19,086 bases of DNA from PALSA-1355 sp031400775 (GTDB lineage Bacteria; Planctomycetota; Planctomycetia; Pirellulales; PALSA-1355), in assembly GCA_031400775.1 (NCBI GenBank), contig JANNQN010000141.1, positions 1-19,086 on the forward strand. The letters run 5' to 3'. The notes beneath the pieces are model-generated. The model was not told where the DNA came from, searched no databases, and saw only the letters and a program-made list of their open reading frames with translations. Within the stretch, counting starts at the first letter, position 1. Every line of letters starts with the position of its first letter. Shown here piece by piece: positions 13,938 through 19,086 of the stretch. The position numbers were made by a program, and so were the translations under genes.

Positions 13938-15176
13938 CTAAGCCGGCGCTGCCAGCTTTTCGGCCGGGCCGATGGCCAAGGTCGTATTGAGCGACAATGG
14001 ATAATGGGCCAACACGGCCTGGAGTTGATCCTGAGTCACGGCGTCGATCGCTTCCAAGTCGCTTTTGACCGTGCGATATTCGCGGCGCTGGATCCAATTG
14101 CCGCCGACGGTGAAAAGCCGGCCGCGTGGTCGTTCGCTGCCCAGCACGACGCGCGAGTTGATCTTGCTCTTGGCCTGAGCCAACTCGGCGGCGGTGATGC
14201 CCTCGCGTTCGGCCTGCCGATAGATCTTGGCAATCTGTTCGATGTTATCCTGCGCGCTCTCGGCGGAGCAGCTCATGTAGGTCATGAACAGGCCCGCGCC
14301 TTGATAGTCGTGATGGCTGAGACTCGCCTGCTCGGCCAGACCGGAGTCGACCAAGGCCCAATACAACCGGCTGCCTGAGTCGTCGCCCAAGACTGTCGCC
14401 AGGATTTTTGCCGCATAGCGGTCGGTGTCGTTGGCGCCGGGTCCGAGCGCCAGTTGAATGACATATTCCAATGCCGCGGTTTCCTTGTGCAGACACTGGA
14501 AGCTGCTGTGCGGCGAGGCGGGCGAGACATCGCGCGCGGTCTCGACGGGGCGCCACTGGCCGCAAATCCGCTCGGCAGCTTCGACCAGGCCGGCGAAGTC
14601 GATCCGTCCTGCGCCGACCAGGGTGATGTTGCCGGGGGAATAGCGACGCTCAAAATACTCGCGCATGGCCTCGACGGGCAGATCGGTGATGCTCTTGATC
14701 GTTCCCAGCACGCTGCGGCCGAGCGGATGCGAGCGAAAATAGGCGGCCTTGCACTTGTCGTCCGCGCCGAACGGAGGTTGATCCTCGTACATGCGGATCT
14801 CTTCGATGATCACCTGCTTCTCGGTGGTGAAATCCTCCTCGCGCAGCGACGGCCGGATGATATCGGCCAGCAACTCGACGGCACTGGTTTGATACTCGGG
14901 CAGCACGGCCGCGTAGTAGACCGTGTGCTCCTCGCTGGTGAAGGCGTTGTAATGCGCCCCCATCTCGTCGAACTCGCGATTCACGTCATCGGCGCTCCGT
15001 GTCGGAGTGCCTTTGAACATCATGTGCTCGAGAAAATGACTGACGCCGGAGATCGAATCGGTCTCGTCGCGGGCGCCGGTCTGGACGAAGAAACCCATCG
15101 CGGTCGAATGCGCCTCGCTATTGCACTCGGCCACGATCTGCAGCCCGTTCGCGAGCTGGTGCTTATGAAATTCCAA
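13938..15176 (-). CDS. M16-family zinc peptidase, catalytically active subunit
   Basis: A 412-residue M16 (pitrilysin/insulinase-clan) peptidase of the short bacterial type. The inverted zinc motif HFLEH (H47, E50, H51) is intact, and the downstream acidic region VIIEEIRMYED (122-132) supplies the third zinc ligand. The second half holds the inactive repeat domain, including the conserved GSRLYW and RPRGRLF regions used for substrate binding. The start is TTG 15176: GAGG (15183-15186) lies 6 nt upstream and the protein then begins at the normal family N-terminus. It overlaps the end of the preceding M16 gene by 14 bp. Short M16 proteins act as dimers, so the upstream paralogue is the likely partner. 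No signal peptide. Confidence 0.93.
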   Translation of the reverse strand: MEFHKHQLANGLQIVAECNSEAHSTAMGFFVQTGARDETDSISGVSHFLEHMMFKGTPTRSADDVNREFDEMGAHYNAFTSEEHTVYYAAVLPEYQTSAVELLADIIRPSLREEDFTTEKQVIIEEIRMYEDQPPFGADDKCKAAYFRSHPLGRSVLGTIKSITDLPVEAMREYFERRYSPGNITLVGAGRIDFAGLVEAAERICGQWRPVETARDVSPASPHSSFQCLHKETAALEYVIQLALGPGANDTDRYAAKILATVLGDDSGSRLYWALVDSGLAEQASLSHHDYQGAGLFMTYMSCSAESAQDNIEQIAKIYRQAEREGITAAELAQAKSKINSRVVLGSERPRGRLFTVGGNWIQRREYRTVKSDLEAIDAVTQDQLQAVLAHYPLSLNTTLAIGPAEKLAAPA

Positions 15177-16407
15177 CGGGAACCTCGAGCGGTTTTGGCC
15201 CGAGCGTGACGATCGTAAAATCCTGCGGCGGATTGGCCGCCAAAAACGTGTTGATGCTCTGGCACGTTAGCGCGTCCAGCAATCGGCTCACTTCGTCCAA
15301 CGGACGGACGCGGCCCAGATGGTACCAGTCGCGGGCGATCGCCCCGGAACGCGACGAGCTCGACTCTTGCTGCATGATCAGGCTGCTCTTGATGCGGGCC
15401 TTGAGCCGCGAAAGCTCGTCCTCGCGAATCCCTTCGGCCAGTCGCACCAATTCCGACACGGTCACGTTCAATGTCTCTTGCGCCCGCTCGGCGCTGGTGC
15501 CGGCATAGCACAGCACGCTGCCCCGATCGCGCAGGGTGTGCATCGTGGCGTAGACGCTGTAGCACAGTCCGCGCTTTTCGCGAACTTCGGTGAACAGCCG
15601 CGAGCTCATCCCCCCGCTCAAGACTCCGATGGCGCCCCAGGCCTGGAAATAGTCGGGATGACGATAGGGCAAACTGTCGAAGCCGATGCCGATTTGCGTT
15701 TGATTCGACTCGTGAGCCAGGTGCTCGCGCTTGGGCAGCGAAAGGCCCGTTACCGGCTCGCCGGCGTCGCCAGGCTTCCAATCGCCGAACAGTTCGCCGA
15801 CCCGGTCCTTGAGTTGCTCCCAATCGAAATGACCGGCGACGCCCAGGATCGTTCCGTTGGGATGATAATTCTCGGCGTAATAGTCGCGCAGCTCGCCCAG
15901 TTTGATCGTTTCCAGCGACTTGCGTTCGCCGTGGCTGGACCGGCCCCAGGGCTCGGGATATTGCCGGCGGCGCAGCTCGAGCATGACCTTCTGGCTCGGC
16001 TCGTCTTCGATCGCAATCAACTCTTGCAGCGCCACCAGTCGGGCCGCTTCGAGCTGATCGTCAGGGAAATGCGGCCGGCGCAACAAGTCGGCGAAAATAC
16101 TCAGGCCGGGAAGCAAGTTCGCGGCCAGCGTTGCGCCGCTGAAGCTGGTGTGGCTGATCGAAACGCTCTCGCCGCGCTCGATCCCCAGATTCTCCAGGTC
16201 TTGAATGAATTGACGACTGTCTCGCTTGCCCGAGCCGCGCAAGGCCATCTCGCACGTGAGCGAACCGAGGCCCATGCGATTGTCGGGATCGAGCGCGCAG
16301 CCGGCAGGCACCATGAACGTGAACGCGGCCGATTCCAGCGACATCATCGGCTCGGCGACCAGAACCAGGCCGTTGTCGTAGGCGTGCGAAAGGATAGGCT
16401 GCGTCAC
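15163..16407 (-). CDS. M16-family peptidase-like protein, non-catalytic subunit
   Basis: A 414-residue M16 homologue that lacks the zinc site. Where HxxEH should be, it has LTCEM (50-54), so both zinc histidines are gone while the glutamate remains. The second half keeps the substrate-binding features, including SSRLFTEVREKRGLCYSVYA. Such dead subunits pair with an active M16 subunit in bacterial and mitochondrial heterodimers. The start is GTG 16407, with AGGAG (16413-16417) 5 nt upstream. The frame continues open to 17112, but that stretch is the antisense-frame shadow of the GNAT gene. Overlap with the active subunit's TTG start implies coupled synthesis in equal amounts. Confidence 0.92.
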   Translation of the reverse strand: MTQPILSHAYDNGLVLVAEPMMSLESAAFTFMVPAGCALDPDNRMGLGSLTCEMALRGSGKRDSRQFIQDLENLGIERGESVSISHTSFSGATLAANLLPGLSIFADLLRRPHFPDDQLEAARLVALQELIAIEDEPSQKVMLELRRRQYPEPWGRSSHGERKSLETIKLGELRDYYAENYHPNGTILGVAGHFDWEQLKDRVGELFGDWKPGDAGEPVTGLSLPKREHLAHESNQTQIGIGFDSLPYRHPDYFQAWGAIGVLSGGMSSRLFTEVREKRGLCYSVYATMHTLRDRGSVLCYAGTSAERAQETLNVTVSELVRLAEGIREDELSRLKARIKSSLIMQQESSSSRSGAIARDWYHLGRVRPLDEVSRLLDALTCQSINTFLAANPPQDFTIVTLGPKPLEVPVGIS

Positions 16408-16466
16408 GTGCGCTCCTGGGCTGCCGATGTAAAAGTTACGACACTCGGCTGAACGTACCCAACCGC

Positions 16467-17024
16467 TCAAGAGTACGCAACCTCGACGGCCTTGTAGACC
16501 GTGCGAGCCTTGGCGAAACCCAACCGCTGATAGAGGCGGATGGCGCCCTCGTTCTGAGCTGTAACTTCCAAATACGCGCGGCGAACTCCGGCGCTGCGAA
16601 AACCTTGCAGGGCCTTGACCATCAGGCAGGTGCCCAATTGGCGTCCGCGATGCTCCGGCGTGACGCCCAGATTCTGGATCGCGCCCAAGCCCGCGTAATC
16701 GCGAATTCCCTGGATCGTGCCGCAATATTCCGTCGTGCCGTCGCCCGCGTCGCGCGTCACTAGCCAGGTAGCTTCCGGCAAAAAACCTTGCTTGCCGCGA
16801 ATCTCGTGCATCAACCGATGACAGCCGGCCCAATCGCCGAGGCAGGGAAACACGTTGGCATCGATTTCCGATTTGAAGCTGTGGTACTTGGTTTCCGCGT
16901 GCGATTCCAACAGGGCATCGTCCCATGCCAGCAGTTGGTATTCGGCGGGCAAGTCGGGTCCGCGCAGCAGCCTTCCCGTGAGGTCGATTTCCATGCGGAA
17001 GCGCTTGAAGTACGTCAAACCCAC
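16467..17024 (-). CDS. GNAT-family N-acetyltransferase
   Basis: A 185-residue protein. The C-terminal half carries the GNAT acetyl-CoA site: strand LGVTPEHRGRQLGTCLM (motif A with RGRQLG), then RRAYLEVTAQNEGAIRLYQRLGF (motif B). The N-terminal half has no recognised motif. The layout resembles mycothiol synthase-like single GNAT domains, but the substrate cannot be told. It is the first gene ahead of the paired M16 genes, 59 nt upstream of the dead subunit, and probably shares their transcript. An alternative start is the internal Met of RMEIDLTGR, 10 codons in. A good promoter lies 60 nt upstream. Confidence 0.88.
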   Translation of the reverse strand: MGLTYFKRFRMEIDLTGRLLRGPDLPAEYQLLAWDDALLESHAETKYHSFKSEIDANVFPCLGDWAGCHRLMHEIRGKQGFLPEATWLVTRDAGDGTTEYCGTIQGIRDYAGLGAIQNLGVTPEHRGRQLGTCLMVKALQGFRSAGVRRAYLEVTAQNEGAIRLYQRLGFAKARTVYKAVEVAYS

Positions 17025-17084
17025 GGTAGCGACCCGTTTTGTGAAAGGAAGCGCAAGCGCCGAGCAAGAATCGTCCTACCCATA

Positions 17085-17112
17085 AATTTACCGGTCGATT
17101 GGACGAAGTCAA
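17085..17112 (-). promoter_or_regulatory. Predicted promoter of the GNAT-M16 operon
   Basis: On the minus strand TTGACT (17107-17112) and TAAATT (17085-17090) are 16 bp apart. The surrounding DNA is locally AT-rich. The predicted start is about 55 nt ahead of the GNAT ATG. Confidence 0.55.
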
Positions 17113-17375
17113 CTTTTCAGAACTGTAAATGGCAAAGCGACTTCTGATGCCTCTCGACAGGTCAATCAGAAGGCATAACCGGCGAAGTTGGCCCAGTTTT
17201 TCCAGTCCCGGTCACGACGAGAGTAGGCCAAAACGGCCTCGGAATCGCTTTGTACGCATGCGCCAGCCCCAAGTGGCCAAGGCTTTTTGTACAAAAACCG
17301 GAAATTTTGATTTTGAAAAACGTGTTGGTTTGACGCGTTTGACGCCAGGACGGCTTTGCCCCACCTGGCAACCAT

Positions 17376-18269
17376 CTAGGGCCGCGTTGCCCTTTGCCGG
17401 CGCGACGCGGCCGGTTTGCGGACCAAACCACGGAGCGTGCGCAAATTTACCACGTCCATCTCCTCGCCGTTTTCCTGCTCTTTGGCGGTTTCCAAGTACA
17501 TGGGAGTTTGGCTGAACCGCGGGTCGTTGAGCAGGTGCCGAAACGGCTCCAGCCCCAGAGTGCCACGACCGATATGTTCGTGGCGATCGACCCGAGAGCC
17601 GAGCGGTTGTTTGCTGTCGTTGACGTGAATCGCCTTCACGCGGCCAAGGCCCACCACGCGGTCCAACTCCGCGATCGTGGCCGCGTACTCTTGCTCCGTC
17701 ACCAACGGGTATCCGGCGGCAAAGGTGTGGCACGTGTCGATGCACACGCCCAGTCGCCCGGGCTCGGCCACGCCGGCGATGATCGCCGCGAGATGCTCGA
17801 ATCGCCAGCCCAGGCAGCTTCCCTGCCCGGCCGTGTTTTCCAGCAGCGTGCCGGCCGCGATTCCGGCCGTGCGACGATGAACCGCGTCGAGCGCTGCGAT
17901 GATGCGGTCCAAGCCCTCCTGCTCCGAGCTGGTCGTGAACGCACCCGGGTGCGCGACGACGTAGCGGATACCGAGCTTCTCAGCCCGCAAGAGCTCGATG
18001 CAAAACGCTTCGATCGATTTTTCCCACAGTACGGGATCGGGGCTGGCGAGGTTGATCAGGTACGAATCGTGGGAGATCGTATGGCCGATGCCGAGCCGCC
18101 CAAGGGCCGATTGAAACTTCTCGGCATCTTCGTCGGTCAGTTCCTTGGCGCGCCACTGGTTGTTGTTCTTGGTGAACAACTGCACGCAGTCGCAGCCGGC
18201 ATCCTTTGCGCGCTCAATTGCTCGGAAATATCCGTCTGAAATCGACATGTGGGCGCCAAGAATGGGCAC
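17376..18269 (-). CDS. nfo: Endonuclease IV (AP endonuclease)
   Basis: A 297-residue TIM-barrel enzyme that cuts DNA 5' to abasic sites in base-excision repair. All zinc-cluster ligands seen in E. coli Nfo have counterparts: H in HTISHDSYLIN, H in VVAHPGAF, E in LLENTAGQG, D and H in CIDTCHTFAAGY, H in IHVNDSK, D and H in DRHEHIGRG, and E in MYLETAKE. The start is GTG 18269 (MPILGAHMSISDG), which matches the E. coli start and has GAGGT 6 nt upstream; the frame open to 18392 has no family features. The basic C-terminal tail (RKPAASRRQRATRP) is extra and may bind DNA. Its leader contains two palindromes. Confidence 0.96.
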   Translation of the reverse strand: MPILGAHMSISDGYFRAIERAKDAGCDCVQLFTKNNNQWRAKELTDEDAEKFQSALGRLGIGHTISHDSYLINLASPDPVLWEKSIEAFCIELLRAEKLGIRYVVAHPGAFTTSSEQEGLDRIIAALDAVHRRTAGIAAGTLLENTAGQGSCLGWRFEHLAAIIAGVAEPGRLGVCIDTCHTFAAGYPLVTEQEYAATIAELDRVVGLGRVKAIHVNDSKQPLGSRVDRHEHIGRGTLGLEPFRHLLNDPRFSQTPMYLETAKEQENGEEMDVVNLRTLRGLVRKPAASRRQRATRP

Positions 18270-18281
18270 GTATTGACCTCG

Positions 18282-18297
18282 TCGTAAACCCTTACGA
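18282..18297. repeat. Short inverted repeat next to the nfo ribosome binding site
   Basis: TCGTAA (18282-18287) and TTACGA (18292-18297) around a 4-nt loop. It lies directly upstream of the nfo Shine-Dalgarno sequence (18276-18280), where a hairpin could affect translation start. Confidence 0.4.
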
Positions 18298-18318
18298 ATC
18301 CCCCCAAACCGCCCCGTC

Positions 18319-18337
18319 CCAGTGTAACTTACACTGG
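18319..18337. promoter_or_regulatory. 19-bp perfect palindrome upstream of nfo, candidate operator
   Basis: CCAGTGTAA-C-TTACACTGG, perfect over 9-bp arms, lies 50 bp upstream of the nfo start. A TATATATA tract (18361-18368) sits further upstream on the minus strand and could hold the -10 box, which would place the palindrome just downstream of the transcription start, as for a repressor site. It is not a close match to the E. coli or Bacillus LexA boxes. The regulator is unknown. Confidence 0.55.
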
Positions 18338-18516
18338 CTCTGCGGACCCCGGCCCGTCCATATATATAGTGCTGGACCCGGGCGGGTTCCACCTGGTCGT
18401 CGACTGGATCGTGGTGCGGCAGGTGGTCGCCCGATTCGTTGCACCCCGCCTACGGGCCAGCTATGGTGATGCGTGCGAGGGCAGGGCAGCCACTTCTTTT
18501 CCTGGAGAGCAGGGCA

Positions 18517-19086
18517 ATGAACGGCAACGTCGCTTCGCTCCTTCTTTTCTGCGCCAGCTTCCTGCTCGCGCCCCTGACGGCCTCGGCCGTCAACATCACG
18601 ATTCCCACCGTCCCCGTCGGCAATCCGGGCAATGCGGGCGATACAGTCGTTATGGGTGACGGGACGACAGGCTACGGCTCGGTGCCCTACAACTACCGAA
18701 TCGGCACGTACGAAGTCACCAACGCACAGTATGCCGAGTTCTTGAACGCAAAAGCCCGCAGCGATCCGCTCGGGCTGTACAACACGAACATGGGCAACGG
18801 TTTCGGTGGCATCCTGCGCGGCGGCTCAAGCGGCAGCTACGCCTACGTGGCGATCGGCGGCCGCAGCGACATGCCGGTGAACTTTGTCAGTTGGTACGAC
18901 TCGATCCGCTTTGCCAATTGGCTCAATAACGGCCAGGGGAACGGCGACACGGAAACCGGCGCGTACACGCTCTTGGGCGGAACGCCGACGCCTACAGACG
19001 GCCTGAGCATCACCCGCAACGCCGGCGCCACTTGGTTCCTGGCCAGCGAGGCTGAGTGGTACAAGGCAGCGTACTACAACCACGGC
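18517..19086 (+). CDS. Secreted FGE/SUMF1-domain protein, C-terminus cut by window edge
   Basis: The 190 visible residues start with a signal peptide (MNGNVASLLLFCASFLLAPLTASA, cleavage about residue 24). A formylglycine-generating-enzyme (SUMF1) fold follows: YEVTNAQYAEFLN, then MPVNFVSWYDSIRFANWLN, then FLASEAEWYKAAYY. These are standard landmarks of the family. The region that would hold the catalytic cysteines of true FGE is beyond the window, so enzymatic activity cannot be judged. Many exported members in Planctomycetota end in a PEP-CTERM-type anchor and are probably binding rather than sulfatase-activating proteins. GGAG (18503-18506) precedes the ATG by 10 nt. No sulfatase gene is visible beside it. 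Confidence 0.88.
   Translation, partial: MNGNVASLLLFCASFLLAPLTASAVNITIPTVPVGNPGNAGDTVVMGDGTTGYGSVPYNYRIGTYEVTNAQYAEFLNAKARSDPLGLYNTNMGNGFGGILRGGSSGSYAYVAIGGRSDMPVNFVSWYDSIRFANWLNNGQGNGDTETGAYTLLGGTPTPTDGLSITRNAGATWFLASEAEWYKAAYYNHG

Noticed and set aside
15319..16452. 377-residue plus-strand frame across the M16 gene
   Set aside because: Antisense shadow of a protein with clear M16 motifs; no recognisable domain.
16408..17112. N-terminal extension of the dead M16 frame
   Set aside because: The stretch overlaps the GNAT gene on the same strand in another frame, shows no M16 similarity, and a GTG with a good AGGAG marks the true start at 16407.
17394..18239. 281-residue plus-strand frame opposite nfo
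   Set aside because: Antisense shadow of endonuclease IV, whose metal-ligand motifs are all present on the minus strand.
1..19086. CRISPR arrays, insertion sequences, integrases or toxin-antitoxin pairs
   Set aside because: No regularly spaced direct repeats, transposase motifs, recombinase motifs or recognisable toxin-antitoxin genes were found.

Overview
The window is high-GC bacterial chromosome. I infer a member of the Planctomycetota (Pirellulales-like). The inference rests on the mix of protein types: a Ycf46-type AAA ATPase beside a PflX-like radical SAM protein, a soluble PAS-MCP with a planctomycete-style signalling hairpin, a paired M16 peptidase operon, and a secreted formylglycine-generating-enzyme-like protein. 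It does not rest on any phylogenetic marker. Most of the window reads as ordinary chromosomal genes. There is no insertion sequence, integrase or CRISPR array.

Layout. (1) 1-2451, minus strand: a compact operon of a radical SAM protein, an 82-residue protein of unknown function and a Ycf46-like AAA+ ATPase that runs off the left edge. The last two genes overlap by 4 bp. (2) 2407-4566: a DUF3291-like gene and a CmcI-family methyltransferase on the plus strand, with two gene-poor stretches; two perfect hairpins lie next to each other at 4425-4466. (3) 4567-9533, plus strand: a small unknown gene followed by a chemotaxis cluster in the order PAS-MCP, CheY, CheY, CheB, CheR, CheX. No CheA or CheW is present here. 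(4) 9645-12161: minus-strand single genes (VOC-fold protein, small membrane protein, secreted protein, shortened four-helix-bundle protein) and a tRNA-Pro(GGG). (5) 12353-13811: pyrF (plus) converging on ndk (minus), both nucleotide metabolism. (6) 13938-17024, minus: GNAT acetyltransferase, catalytically dead M16 subunit and active M16 subunit, probably one operon behind a recognisable promoter. (7) 17376-18269, minus: endonuclease IV, with two palindromes in its leader. (8) 18517-end: start of a secreted FGE/sulfatase-modifying-factor domain protein.

The chemotaxis cluster works as follows in known systems. The MCP senses through its PAS domain, CheR and CheB add and remove methyl groups on it, CheY proteins carry the phosphoryl signal, and CheX removes phosphate from CheY. 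The kinase and coupling protein must be supplied from elsewhere. The most striking feature is in CheB: the receiver domain has Glu in place of the phosphorylated Asp and Leu in place of the conserved Lys, while the esterase triad is intact. This predicts a methylesterase uncoupled from phosphorylation.

Several genes probably start at GTG or TTG (dead M16 subunit, active M16 subunit, nfo, pyrF, cheX). I chose those starts from Shine-Dalgarno spacing and family N-termini.
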